Below are positions 15,470 to 24,894 of a stretch of 64,000 nucleotides of DNA, piece after piece; position 1 is the first letter of the stretch; every line of letters starts with the position of its first letter. The position numbers and the translations under genes are program-made. The notes below the pieces were generated by a model. It worked only from the letters and a program-made list of their open reading frames with translations, was not told the origin of the DNA and made no database searches. Source of the stretch: Sulfitobacter sp. 20_GPM-1509m (GTDB lineage Bacteria; Pseudomonadota; Alphaproteobacteria; Rhodobacterales; Rhodobacteraceae); the NCBI RefSeq assembly GCF_000620505.1, contig NZ_JIBC01000006.1, positions 186,001 through 250,000 on the forward strand. Reading direction: 5' to 3'.

Positions 15470-15567
15470 GGGTAACTTGAACTTGGCGTTTGGGGCAGGC
15501 CGGTCCTTCGGCTGAGGCCGGAACAGCGGAACCGGCGCGGATCATTGCCCGCGCCGGTCCTTGTGGA

Positions 15568-17388
15568 TCAGTCTTCCATCGCTTCCAGCTCGTCGATAAA
15601 GCCCGAAATCATCGACAGGCCCTTGTCCCAGAACGCCGGGTCCGACGCATCAAGGCCGAAGGGTGCCAGCAATTCCTTGTGGTGTTTCGACCCGCCAGCG
15701 CGCAGCATGTCGAAATATTTGTCCTCGAACCCTTCCGCGCCTTCCTCATAGACGGAATAAAGCGCGTTCACCAAACCGTCGCCAAAGGCATAGGCATAGA
15801 CGTAAAACGGCGAATGCACGAAGTGCGGGATATAGGCCCAGAAGTGTTCGTAGCCGTCCATGAAATCAAAGGCCGGCCCCAGGCTTTCGCCCTGAACGCT
15901 CATCCACAACTCACCAATGTCCTCGGGCGTCAACTCGCCACCGCGCCGCGCCGCGTGCAGTTTGCATTCAAAGTCATAGAACGCGATCTGGCGCACGACC
16001 GTGTTGATCATATCCTCGACCTTGCCCGCCAGCAGAACCTTGCGCTGGGCGTTGGTCTTGGCCCCGTCCAGCATCTTGCGGAAGGTCAGCATTTCACCAA
16101 AGACCGACGCGGTCTCGGCCAGCGTCAGCGGAGTGGATGACAGCATTTCGCCTTGCCCCGCGGCCAGAACCTGATGCACGCCGTGGCCCAACTCGTGCGC
16201 CAGCGTCATCACGTCGCGCGGTTTGCCCAGATAGTTCAGCATCACATAGGGGTGCACATCTGTCACGGTGGGGTGGGCGAATGCACCGGGCGCCTTGCCG
16301 GGTTTCACCGGCGCGTCGATCCAGCCCTTGGTAAAAAAGGGCGCCGCAATCTCGCCCATGCGCGGATCGAATGCGTTATAGGCATCCATCACCGTTTTCT
16401 CGGCGGCATCCCAAGGCACCAGCTTGGGGTCTTCCAGCGGCAGCGGCGCGTTGCGGTCCCAGACCTGCATACGGTCCAGCCCCAGCCATTTGCGTTTCAG
16501 CTCGTAATAGCGGTGGCTGAGCTTGGGATAGGCGTTGACCACGGCGGTGCGCAGCGCCTCGACCACTTCGGGCTCCACATGGTTGCTCAGGTGGCGCGCG
16601 GTCTGGGCCGTGGGCATCGCGCGCCAGCGGTCCATGATCTCCTTTTCCTTGGCTTGCGTGTTGTGGACGCGGGCAAAGGTCTTGACGTTCTTGCCGAACA
16701 CATCCGCCAGCTCCTCGGCGGCGGCCTGGCGCGTGTCACGGTCGGGGTCGGTCAACAGGTTCAGCGTGCCCTCGATGGTCAGATCGTCGCCCTGCACGTT
16801 GAATTCCAGACCGGCGATGGTTTCATCGAACAGCCGTTCCCACGCGTCCCCGACCACGCCCAGATCGTGCAGGAATTTCTCCATCTCGTCGGACAGCTGA
16901 TAGGGTTTCATCGCGCGGATGCGGTCGAACACGGGTTCATACCGCGCCAGATCGGCGTTCTGGTGCATCAGTTTCGACAGGTGATCGTCGTCCAGCCGGT
17001 TCAGTTCCAGCGTGAAGAACACAAGCGGCGTGGTGAAATTGGTGATCTTTTCCTGCACGTCCGACATGAATTTGGCGCGGCCACCGTCGGTGGTCTGCTG
17101 GTAATAGCGCAGACCGGCATAGGACATGATGCGCCCCGCGATCTGGTTGATCTTTTCCTGACGCAGGATGCAATCCAGCAGCCCCTCGGCGTCCAGACCG
17201 GCCAGATTGTTCTCGAAATCATGGGCAAAGCTGGCGCAAGCCTCTTCCAGCCAGTCCAGGTCGCGTTTCAGTTCTGGGGCGTCCTCGCCTGTGTACAGAT
17301 CATCCAAATTCCACTCGGGCAGGTTGCCCAAATGCTTGTCACCACCGGCTGCGTTGGCGTCTTGGACAGGAAAGGGAAGCTGGAACAT
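15568..17388 (-). CDS. pepF: Oligoendopeptidase F (M3 metallopeptidase)
   Basis: A 606-residue cytosolic zinc peptidase that cleaves oligopeptides. The thermolysin-like zinc motif is TLAHELGHGVHQ, with the third ligand Glu downstream in TLAETASVFGEM. The substrate-binding tail region with SPFYVYAYAFGDGLVNALY is also typical of PepF. The ATG at 17388 opens MFQLPFPVQDANAAGG and is preceded by AGAGGTTT; the open frame continues upstream into non-conserved residues. The DNA ligase gene lies immediately upstream on the same strand, 59 bp away. Confidence 0.93.
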   Translation of the reverse strand: MFQLPFPVQDANAAGGDKHLGNLPEWNLDDLYTGEDAPELKRDLDWLEEACASFAHDFENNLAGLDAEGLLDCILRQEKINQIAGRIMSYAGLRYYQQTTDGGRAKFMSDVQEKITNFTTPLVFFTLELNRLDDDHLSKLMHQNADLARYEPVFDRIRAMKPYQLSDEMEKFLHDLGVVGDAWERLFDETIAGLEFNVQGDDLTIEGTLNLLTDPDRDTRQAAAEELADVFGKNVKTFARVHNTQAKEKEIMDRWRAMPTAQTARHLSNHVEPEVVEALRTAVVNAYPKLSHRYYELKRKWLGLDRMQVWDRNAPLPLEDPKLVPWDAAEKTVMDAYNAFDPRMGEIAAPFFTKGWIDAPVKPGKAPGAFAHPTVTDVHPYVMLNYLGKPRDVMTLAHELGHGVHQVLAAGQGEMLSSTPLTLAETASVFGEMLTFRKMLDGAKTNAQRKVLLAGKVEDMINTVVRQIAFYDFECKLHAARRGGELTPEDIGELWMSVQGESLGPAFDFMDGYEHFWAYIPHFVHSPFYVYAYAFGDGLVNALYSVYEEGAEGFEDKYFDMLRAGGSKHHKELLAPFGLDASDPAFWDKGLSMISGFIDELEAMED

Positions 17389-17447
17389 CGGGAAACCTCT
17401 ATTTTGTGTTGGTTCATAGGTATGTGCAGGCAGGGGCAAGGGCAAGC

Positions 17448-19040
17448 CTAGCCATAAATGCGCAGCATTTCGTTCAAATCGTCCAGCGTGTTCGCCTCTT
17501 GCACCCGCTTGTCCTGCCGCCAGCGCGACATGCGCGGAAACCGCAGGGCAACGCCCGATTTGTGGCGGGGGCTGGCCTGGATGCCCTCGAACGCGATCTC
17601 GAAGACATGGTGCGGCGTGACCTGCCGCACCGGGCCGAACCGTTGCAGGGTGTTCTTCTTGACCCATGCGGTGATCTTGCGAAACTCGGCGTCGGTCAGG
17701 CCGGAATAGGCCTTGGTGAACGGCACCAGATCGTTGCCGTTCCACACGGCAAAGGTGAAGTCCGTGAACAGGTTGGCGCGCCGCCCCGCGCCCGACTGGG
17801 CATAGATCATCACCGCGTCGATGGTCAGCGGGTCAAGCTTCCATTTCCACCAATCGCCCTTTTTGCGCCCTGCCAGATAGGGGCTGGCGGCGCGTTTCAG
17901 CATCAGCCCTTCGGCCTGCGCGTCACGGGCGGTGGCGCGGATGGCGTGCAATTGCGCCCAATCGTCAAAGGCGATGCGCGGCGACAGCTTTACGGGGGCT
18001 TCGGGTGGCAGGTCAGCGGTCAGCGCCTCAAGCCGCGCGCGGCGTTCGGACAGGGGCAGGGCGCGGATATCCGCACCACCGTCCTCCAGCAAGTCATAGG
18101 CATACAGGATCACCGGCGCCTCACTCAGCAGCTTTTTCGGCACCGTCTTGCGCCCGATCCGCTTTTGCAGCGCGTTGAACGACTGCGGCACGCCGTCGCC
18201 CCAAGCCAGCAGTTCGCCGTCCAGCACCGTGCCATCGGGCAGGAAATCCAGCGCGCGGGCCAGTTCGGGAAAGCGGTCGGTCATCAGTTCCTCGCCGCGC
18301 GACCAGACGAAATGCTGCCCGCCGCGCAGGATCAGCTGGCCGCGGATGCCGTCCCACTTCCATTCCGCCTGCCAGTCCTCTGGCGGGCCCAGATCTTCGG
18401 GTGCGTCGTCCAGCCCGTACGCCAGATAAAACGGATAGGGCCGCGCGGCATCTGCCTGCCGGTCGTCCGCCTCGATCAACTGGTGCCAGGTGATGCTCTC
18501 GGGCTGCCAGTTCCCCATCAAACGGTGCGCCAGCTCGGCCTCGTCGCGGTCGGTGGCACGGGCCAGCGCCCGGGTCATCAGCTTTTGACTTATCCCCACG
18601 CGAAACCCGCCGGTGATCAGCTTGTTGAACAGAAACCGCTGCGTGTCGGGCAACTGGTCCCATGCGTCCAGAACAAAGGCTTTGCGCGCTTCATCGTCTG
18701 TCTCAGCAAGGCCACGCAGGGCATTGATCCAATGCGATAAACTGTGATCTGTCTGCCGTGTCGGCGGCGGCAGGACCAGCGCGATCGTCTCCGCCAGATC
18801 GCCAACGATCGGATAGCTTTCCTCGAACAGCCACAGCGGAATGCCCGCCCGTTCCGCCGCCCATTCCCTCAGGCGCGTCGTGGTCACCGCGCGTTTGGGC
18901 CGCCGCCCCGAGAACATGGCGATGGTCCAGACCCGGTCCGGCTCGGGCGCATCGGCAAAATATTCAGCCAAAGCAGCGACTTTCGCGGTGGTCTTGGTGC
19001 TTTGGTCCAGCGCGTTGAACAGGGCGGCAAAGCGGTTCAT
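17448..19040 (-). CDS. ATP-dependent DNA ligase (ligase-associated repair type)
   Basis: A 530-residue ligase. Motif I with the adenylated lysine is EWKWDGIRGQL near residue 208; motif III VLDGELLAW and motif IV/V segments EGLMLKRAASPY and DWWKWKLDPL follow, then an OB-fold C-terminus. An N-terminal helical domain (about 1-190) is present. This is the family of bacterial ATP ligases encoded next to a metallo-beta-lactamase exonuclease in a proposed DNA damage response module. The start overlaps the stop of the exonuclease gene by 4 bp (ATGA), so the two are translationally coupled. Confidence 0.93.
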   Translation of the reverse strand: MNRFAALFNALDQSTKTTAKVAALAEYFADAPEPDRVWTIAMFSGRRPKRAVTTTRLREWAAERAGIPLWLFEESYPIVGDLAETIALVLPPPTRQTDHSLSHWINALRGLAETDDEARKAFVLDAWDQLPDTQRFLFNKLITGGFRVGISQKLMTRALARATDRDEAELAHRLMGNWQPESITWHQLIEADDRQADAARPYPFYLAYGLDDAPEDLGPPEDWQAEWKWDGIRGQLILRGGQHFVWSRGEELMTDRFPELARALDFLPDGTVLDGELLAWGDGVPQSFNALQKRIGRKTVPKKLLSEAPVILYAYDLLEDGGADIRALPLSERRARLEALTADLPPEAPVKLSPRIAFDDWAQLHAIRATARDAQAEGLMLKRAASPYLAGRKKGDWWKWKLDPLTIDAVMIYAQSGAGRRANLFTDFTFAVWNGNDLVPFTKAYSGLTDAEFRKITAWVKKNTLQRFGPVRQVTPHHVFEIAFEGIQASPRHKSGVALRFPRMSRWRQDKRVQEANTLDDLNEMLRIYG

Positions 19041-20038
19041 GCCGCGTCTTCCTCTTCGCTGCCGAACTGGGTGGGGATCACTTGCGCGTTCCAGCCCGCC
19101 GAATTCAGGTAGCGTGTGAAAATCTCGGTGTAACCGTGGGTGACATATATGTTTTCCGCGCCGGTCTGTTCGATGGCCCACAGCAATCCGGTCCAGTCGG
19201 CATGGTCCGAGATAACAAACCCACGGTCCTGCGCCCGCCGCCGCCGGATGCCCCGCAGCGCCATCCAGCCCGAGGCAAAGCCGGTCTGACGCGCGCCGAA
19301 CTTGGCCGCCCATTTGCTGTCTGTGGCCGAGGGCGGCGCCATCAGCAGGGCGCGCGGATGCGCCTTGGGATCGACATCCGCCGTGGCGGGTACGGTGTCG
19401 TGCAGGCGCAGCCCCTGATCGCGCAGGATGGCGTTGGTGTTCTCGATGGCGGTGTGGCACAGGATCGGGCCGATGGCGGGGTCCAGCATCGACAACAACC
19501 GCTGCGCCTTGCCCAACGCATAGGCACCCAGCACCGCCGTCTGTCCCGCGTCCGCACAGGCCGCCCACCACGCGTTCAGATCGGCAGCGACTTCGGCCTG
19601 CGGCTTCCAGCGGAACACGGGCAGGCCGAATGTGCTTTCGGTGATGAAATGATCACAGGCCACCGGCTCGAACGGGGTCGACAGCCCGTCGTCGACCACC
19701 TTGTAATCGCCCGAGGCCACCCAGACCGCGCCGCCGTGCTCCACGCGGATCTGCGCCGATCCGGGCACATGGCCTGCAGGATGGAAGGACACCGTCACGC
19801 CGCCGATGTCGCGCGGCTCGCCGTAGCGGACGGTCTCAAGGGAAATATCGCCCAGCCTGTGCCGCATGACAGGTGCCGCCAGATCGGTGGCCAGATAATG
19901 CCCCATGCCCCAGCGCGCATGATCGGCATGGCCATGCGTGATCAGCGCACGGTCCACAGGCCGCCACGGGTCGATATAGAAATCGCCCCGTGGGCAATAA
20001 ATGCCCTGTTCGGTGAATGTCAAAAGCGGGTCGGCCAT
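19037..20038 (-). CDS. Ligase-associated DNA exonuclease (metallo-beta-lactamase fold)
   Basis: A 333-residue MBL-fold nuclease. The metal motif HGHADHARWG appears near residue 34, then HPAGHVPGSAQIRVE and GDYKVVDD, and the beta-CASP-like part ends with FVISDHADWTGLL and VTHGYTEIF. These are the marks of the exonuclease that is paired with ATP-dependent ligases. The ATG at 20038 begins MADPLLTFTEQGIYCP; the longer upstream frame runs antisense through other genes. In many bacteria a Lhr-type helicase and a PdeM-like phosphoesterase complete the module; neither is adjacent here. Confidence 0.93.
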   Translation of the reverse strand: MADPLLTFTEQGIYCPRGDFYIDPWRPVDRALITHGHADHARWGMGHYLATDLAAPVMRHRLGDISLETVRYGEPRDIGGVTVSFHPAGHVPGSAQIRVEHGGAVWVASGDYKVVDDGLSTPFEPVACDHFITESTFGLPVFRWKPQAEVAADLNAWWAACADAGQTAVLGAYALGKAQRLLSMLDPAIGPILCHTAIENTNAILRDQGLRLHDTVPATADVDPKAHPRALLMAPPSATDSKWAAKFGARQTGFASGWMALRGIRRRRAQDRGFVISDHADWTGLLWAIEQTGAENIYVTHGYTEIFTRYLNSAGWNAQVIPTQFGSEEEDAA

Positions 20039-20070
20039 GAAGCCAAACCTAGCACGCAGCGGCTGGGTTC

Positions 20071-21012
20071 CTAGGGCGCTGAAAAGAAGGTTTGCACCAT
20101 CTGGTCGAAAAGGGGACCGCGCTTGGCCGGTCCTTCCATCATGACCTCGTGCTCGCCATCCTCGACCATGACCAGTTCGCCCCGTGGCCAGTTCTGCATG
20201 CGCTGAACCACGCGCTGGGTGTGGATGATCCGCTCGTTCGTGCCCATGAAGGTGATGCAGGGCAGGTCGGGTGCCGGCATCCTGGACAGCTCTTGCGTTT
20301 CCAGCAGCGCCTCGCGCAGCCAGATGATGCTGGGGCCGCCAAGGGACAGGTCGGGATGCGCGTTCAGCTGGTCCACCATCATATCCCACATCTCGCGATC
20401 CCGCGTCAGCAGGTTGTCCTCGAACGGATCGGACAGGACATAGGACGACAGCTTGGTGCCGGGGGGCAGGCGGTGGCCCTGTCCCAGTTTCGGCATCAAC
20501 TGTGACAGCACCCACGCGATTGGGCGCAGGTGCCCTGCAATGCGAATGCCCCACATCGGGCCGGTAAAGGCCGCCGCCTGGACCGGGAGCCCGTCATAAA
20601 GCGCGCGCAGGCCGATGCAGCCGCCCATGGAATGGGCCAGCAGGAACCACGGCTGCGGCAGGTTCATCTCGGTGGCCAGCGCCACCATGCAGGCCACGTC
20701 CTTTTGATAGTCCAGAAAATTGACCACATGGCCGGTGCGCACCTCGTCCAGCATCCGGTCGGCCAGCCCCTGACCGCGCCAGTCGATGGCAACGGTCGCC
20801 AGCCCGCGCGCAGCCAACTCGCTGGCGGCGGGGGCGTATTTCTCGACATATTCGGTGCGCCCGGGGAACAGCAGGACGGTGCCCTTGGGCGCGCCTGCAT
20901 TCCAATGGGCGATCCGCACCCGCAATCCGTCCGACGTGGTGGCCCAATGGGCCTGTCCCCCCGGCGGGCCGGGGTGGTGGTCGGTAAACAGGGGTGCGGG
21001 TTCAAAGGTCAT
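20071..21012 (-). CDS. Alpha/beta hydrolase, lysophospholipase-like
   Basis: A 313-residue serine hydrolase. The nucleophile elbow is LLAHSMGGCIGL near residue 130, an oxyanion segment LLFPGRTEYVEKY comes near 48, and a late Asp/His pair is expected around MVEDGEHEVMME, with His close to residue 283. The pattern is that of the PldB/monoacylglycerol lipase group (COG2267). Its start overlaps by one base the stop codon of the SCP2 gene (TGATG), so the two are co-translated. Confidence 0.88.
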   Translation of the reverse strand: MTFEPAPLFTDHHPGPPGGQAHWATTSDGLRVRIAHWNAGAPKGTVLLFPGRTEYVEKYAPAASELAARGLATVAIDWRGQGLADRMLDEVRTGHVVNFLDYQKDVACMVALATEMNLPQPWFLLAHSMGGCIGLRALYDGLPVQAAAFTGPMWGIRIAGHLRPIAWVLSQLMPKLGQGHRLPPGTKLSSYVLSDPFEDNLLTRDREMWDMMVDQLNAHPDLSLGGPSIIWLREALLETQELSRMPAPDLPCITFMGTNERIIHTQRVVQRMQNWPRGELVMVEDGEHEVMMEGPAKRGPLFDQMVQTFFSAP

Positions 21013-21302
21013 CAGGCCAGCGCCGATGCCAGTTTCATCGCCATGCCCATGTCGCCGTCCACTTTCAGCTTGCCGGTCATGAAGGCGGATGTCGGATTGG
21101 TGTCGCCGCTGATGATGCCCTGAAACGTGTCGGCATTGGCGCTCAGCGTCACATCGGCGTCTTCGTCACCCGCATGGGCACCGTCGCTGTCGATGATCAC
21201 GGACCCTTCGCCCTCGATCTCGAACTTGGCAGTGCCGGAAAAGCTTTGGCCCTGCATCTTTTCGTTCAGAACTTTTACCGCTTCTTGAACCACATCACTC
21301 AT
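21012..21302 (-). CDS. SCP2 sterol-binding domain protein
   Basis: A 96-residue single-domain protein with the SCP2 fold pattern: KFEIEGEGSVIIDSDG, then ADVTLSANADTFQGIISGDTNPTSAF and MTGKLKVDGDMGMAMKLASAL. Such stand-alone domains bind hydrophobic ligands such as acyl chains. It begins the two-gene unit with the alpha/beta hydrolase, with start and stop overlapping as TGATG. That pairing suggests lipid handling. AAGGGC serves as ribosome site. Confidence 0.92.
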   Translation of the reverse strand: MSDVVQEAVKVLNEKMQGQSFSGTAKFEIEGEGSVIIDSDGAHAGDEDADVTLSANADTFQGIISGDTNPTSAFMTGKLKVDGDMGMAMKLASALA

Positions 21303-21378
21303 CTGTCATGCCCTTTTTGACTTTTGCGGCCGGCGGCGTCTGGATTTGCCCGGCCAAGCTGTTACATTCAGCAATACT

Positions 21379-21936
21379 ATGGGCATCAAAACATACCTTC
21401 GCTACCCTATCGTTGCGGCAATCGTGCTGACAGTCGGGAATTCCATACCCGCGCTGGCCCAGGGCGATGTCTCCAGCCTGCTGGATCAGCTGCAAACCGC
21501 CGACGCAGGGCAGGCCGCACAGATCGAACGCGAGCTTGAGCGCACATGGGCACAGTCCGGTTCGGTGGCGATGAACCTGCTGCTGGAACGGGGCCGCAAG
21601 GCGATGGAGGCGCAGGATTTCGCCGCTGCCATCGACCACCTGACCGCCCTCACGGACCACGCGCCGGACTTTGCCGAAGGCTATCATGCCCGCGCCATGG
21701 CCTATTACCAGTCGGGCCGCTACGGCCCCGCGCTTGACGATTTGTGGCACGCACTGGCGTTGAACCCGGTGAATTACAACGCGGCTTTCGGGCTGGGGGT
21801 GATGCTGCAAGAGTTCGGCGACAACATCGGGGCAGCGCAGGCTTATGCCCGCGTTCTTGAGTTGAATCCCGGGCACGAAAGCGCGAAGGATGCGCTGATG
21901 CGTCTTGAAGCGGACGGAATCGGCCGCGCGCTGTAA
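21379..21936 (+). CDS. Exported tetratricopeptide repeat protein
   Basis: A 185-residue protein with a signal peptide (MGIKTYLRYPIVAAIVLTVG ending around ALAQ-GD) and TPR-like helices: QDFAAAIDHLTALTDHAPDFAEGYHARAMAYYQ, then a second repeat and a third around NIGAAQAYARVLELNPGHESAKDAL. Such proteins mediate protein contacts in the periplasm. The ATG at 21379 is chosen over a TTG at 21346 because it opens a proper signal peptide, though no strong ribosome site is seen. The helicase gene follows 21 bp downstream. Confidence 0.85.
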   Translation: MGIKTYLRYPIVAAIVLTVGNSIPALAQGDVSSLLDQLQTADAGQAAQIERELERTWAQSGSVAMNLLLERGRKAMEAQDFAAAIDHLTALTDHAPDFAEGYHARAMAYYQSGRYGPALDDLWHALALNPVNYNAAFGLGVMLQEFGDNIGAAQAYARVLELNPGHESAKDALMRLEADGIGRAL

Positions 21937-21957
21937 GTTAAATCGGGGATCTTAACT

Positions 21958-24894
21958 GTGGCACAAGACAGCCGCGTCGTGGCCGTATTGGGCCCGACGA
22001 ACACGGGTAAAACCACCTATGCCATCGAACGGATGCTGGCCTATCGCACAGGTGTGATCGGCCTACCGCTGCGATTGCTTGCGCGCGAGGTTTACGACCG
22101 CGTCGTCGCCCTGCGCGGCCCGTCTGTGGTGGCGCTGGTCACCGGCGAGGAACGGATCGTACCGCCGCGCACCCAATACTGGATCTGCACGGTCGAGGCG
22201 ATGCCCGAGGGGATGGGCTGCGATTTTCTGGCCGTCGACGAAATCCAGCTGTGCGCCGATCCCGAACGCGGCCACGTCTTTACCGACCGTTTGCTGCGCG
22301 CGCGCGGCCAACACGAAACGCTGTTTCTGGGCGCCTCCACCATGCGCGGCCCCATCGCGGCGCTGGTGCCCCATGTCCAGTGGATGACCCGCGAACGCAT
22401 GTCCGACCTGACCTATGCGGGCGAAAAGAAAATCAGCCGGATGCGCCCGCGCTCGGCCATCGTCGGCTTTTCGGTCGAAAACGTCTATGCCATCGCCGAA
22501 CTGATCCGCCGGACCAAGGGCGGGGCGGCCGTGGTCATGGGCGCGCTTTCCCCCCGCACCCGCAACGCACAGGTCGAGATGTACCAGTCGGGCGAGGTCG
22601 ATTACCTTGTGGCAACGGACGCCATCGGCATGGGGCTGAACCTGGATGTCGACCACGTGGCCTTTTCCAGCCTGTCGAAATTCGACGGACGGCGGATGCG
22701 CCCCCTGGCCCCGAACGAGCTGGCGCAGATCGCGGGACGGGCAGGGCGCGGGCAGAAAAACGGCAGTTTCGGGGTGACGGGGGATGCCCCGCCGCTGGAA
22801 CCGGCGGTGGCGCAGGCGATCATGGATCACCGGTTTACGCCCCTGACCAAACTGAACTGGCGCAACCACGCGCTGAAATTCGCCACCATCGACACGCTGA
22901 TCCGCAGCCTCGAAGCCCCGCCCGACCACGAAGTTCTGGTGCGCGCCCGCGAGGCGGACGATCTGAAAACCCTGCGTTCCCTGTCGCAAGTGGACGAGGT
23001 GTTCGCCCGCGCCAGCGACACGGCTTCGGTGAAATTGTTGTGGGATGTCTGCAGGATACCCGATTTCCGCGGCATCAGCCATCAGGAACACGCCAACCAG
23101 TGCGAGGTGATCTTCAACTACCTGCACCAGGGCGGCGTGTTGCCCGATGACTGGCTTGCGCGACAAATTCGACGTATAGATCGAACCGATGGCGACATTG
23201 ATGCGTTGTCCAAACGTCTTGCGTTCATTCGAACGTGGACCTACGTGGCGCAGCGGCAGGGTTGGACAAGTGATCTTAGCCATTGGCGCGATGCGACGCG
23301 GCATGTAGAAGACAGGCTGTCGGATGCGCTGCACAGCGCGCTGACGAAACGATTTGTAGATCGGCGCACCAGTGTTCTGTTGCGCCGACTGGGCCAGAAG
23401 GAGGCCATTGTGGCCGATGTAAATGACGCCGGTGAGGTGACTGTCGAGGGTGAATTCGTGGGCAAGCTGGAAGGCTTCCGCTTCACTCAGGATAAGGGCG
23501 CGGGTGCCGCCGAAACAAAGACCATCAAGACGGCTGCCTTGCAGGCGCTTGCACCCCACTTCCACCTCCGGGCGGACCGGTTCTATAACGCGCCGGACAC
23601 CGAGATCGACTATACCGAACAGGGCGGCCTCATGTGGGGCTCGACCGCTGTCGGCAAGCTTGTGGCCGGGTCCGACCCGCTGAAACCGCAGGTCGAAGCA
23701 TTCGTCGACGACGTGGCCGGTCAGGATGTGATCGACAAGGTCAAGCGCCGCTTGCAGCACTTTATCGACCGCAAGATCGCAGCACTGTTCGAACCCCTTC
23801 TGAACCTGTCGAAAGACGAGGCATTGACCGGGCTCGCCCGTGGCTTTGCCTTCCAGATGGTCGAGAACTTTGGCGTCGTGCCCCGCGGCAAGGTCGCCGA
23901 TGACGTGAAATCGCTGGATCAGGATGCGCGCGGCATGCTGCGCAAACACGGCATCCGTTTTGGCCAGTTCACCATTTTCATGCCCTTGCTGCTGAAACCC
24001 GCACCCACGCGCCTGCGTCTGGTGTTGTGGTCGCTGGCCAACGGTCTGGATGAATTCCCCGAAGCACCGCCCCCCGGTCTGGTCACCATCCCCGCACCGC
24101 AAGGCGCGGTCGAGGGCGCCGACACCATGGCCGGTTACCGCATCGCAGGTGGCCGCGCGATCCGCATCGACATGCTGGAACGTCTGGCCGACATGCTGCG
24201 CGCCGAAGACAGCCGTGGCGGGTTCGAGGCCAAGGCCGACATGCTGTCGATCACGGGCATGACGCTGGAACAGTTCGCCGACCTGATGAAGGGTCTGGGT
24301 TATAACGCCGAGATGGGCGAGCGCGAAAAGGTCAAGGCAACCGATGCCGTCGTGACCACGGATGCCGGTCAGACCGTGGCCGATGTGCCGGTGATGGACG
24401 CAGCGCAAGACGTGCTGCCCACAGCCGCTGCAGGGACCGAAGACACCCCCGCCGCCGATGACGTGTTGGCCGAAGTGGCTGCCATTGACGACGAGGGCGT
24501 GGCCCCCATCGCCGAGGAAGCTGCCGAAACGCCGGAAGTCAGCGATCACATCCCCGAGGTCAGCGAAACCGAAGTGCCGGTGGGCAAAGCCGCCGACGCC
24601 GAAGTGGCCGGACCCGAGACCGAGACCTTCTACACCTTCACCTGGGCACGCCCTGCACGCAGCGGCGGCAACAACGCCCGTCAGGGCGGCGGTCGTCCCG
24701 CAGGCAAGGGTCAAGGGCAGGGTCAGGGCCAAGGTCAGGGCAGACCCCGTGGCAAACAGGGTGGCGGCCCGCGCAAGGGTGGCAAACCCCAGGGCGCGCA
24801 GAACTTCAGCGCCCGTCCTCCGAAAAAGGAAAAGGCCATCGACCCGGACAATCCTTTTGCCGCAGCCCTGATGGGGCTGAAGGACAACAAGTAA
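21958..24894 (+). CDS. SUV3-like DEXH-box RNA helicase with low-complexity tail
   Basis: A 978-residue helicase starting at GTG. Walker A is LGPTNTGKTTYAIERML, motif II is DEIQL, and the helicase C half includes ATDAIGMGLNLDVDHVAF and QIAGRAGRGQ, the SUV3 signature set. The C-terminal third is acidic and Ala-rich up to about residue 895, then turns into a GQGQGQGQGQGRPRGKQGG basic tail suited to RNA contact. In roseobacters this gene is often annotated simply as helicase. The next gene, an S4 RNA-binding protein, begins at the base after its stop codon, so an RNA metabolism operon is likely. Confidence 0.9.
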   Translation: MAQDSRVVAVLGPTNTGKTTYAIERMLAYRTGVIGLPLRLLAREVYDRVVALRGPSVVALVTGEERIVPPRTQYWICTVEAMPEGMGCDFLAVDEIQLCADPERGHVFTDRLLRARGQHETLFLGASTMRGPIAALVPHVQWMTRERMSDLTYAGEKKISRMRPRSAIVGFSVENVYAIAELIRRTKGGAAVVMGALSPRTRNAQVEMYQSGEVDYLVATDAIGMGLNLDVDHVAFSSLSKFDGRRMRPLAPNELAQIAGRAGRGQKNGSFGVTGDAPPLEPAVAQAIMDHRFTPLTKLNWRNHALKFATIDTLIRSLEAPPDHEVLVRAREADDLKTLRSLSQVDEVFARASDTASVKLLWDVCRIPDFRGISHQEHANQCEVIFNYLHQGGVLPDDWLARQIRRIDRTDGDIDALSKRLAFIRTWTYVAQRQGWTSDLSHWRDATRHVEDRLSDALHSALTKRFVDRRTSVLLRRLGQKEAIVADVNDAGEVTVEGEFVGKLEGFRFTQDKGAGAAETKTIKTAALQALAPHFHLRADRFYNAPDTEIDYTEQGGLMWGSTAVGKLVAGSDPLKPQVEAFVDDVAGQDVIDKVKRRLQHFIDRKIAALFEPLLNLSKDEALTGLARGFAFQMVENFGVVPRGKVADDVKSLDQDARGMLRKHGIRFGQFTIFMPLLLKPAPTRLRLVLWSLANGLDEFPEAPPPGLVTIPAPQGAVEGADTMAGYRIAGGRAIRIDMLERLADMLRAEDSRGGFEAKADMLSITGMTLEQFADLMKGLGYNAEMGEREKVKATDAVVTTDAGQTVADVPVMDAAQDVLPTAAAGTEDTPAADDVLAEVAAIDDEGVAPIAEEAAETPEVSDHIPEVSETEVPVGKAADAEVAGPETETFYTFTWARPARSGGNNARQGGGRPAGKGQGQGQGQGQGRPRGKQGGGPRKGGKPQGAQNFSARPPKKEKAIDPDNPFAAALMGLKDNK

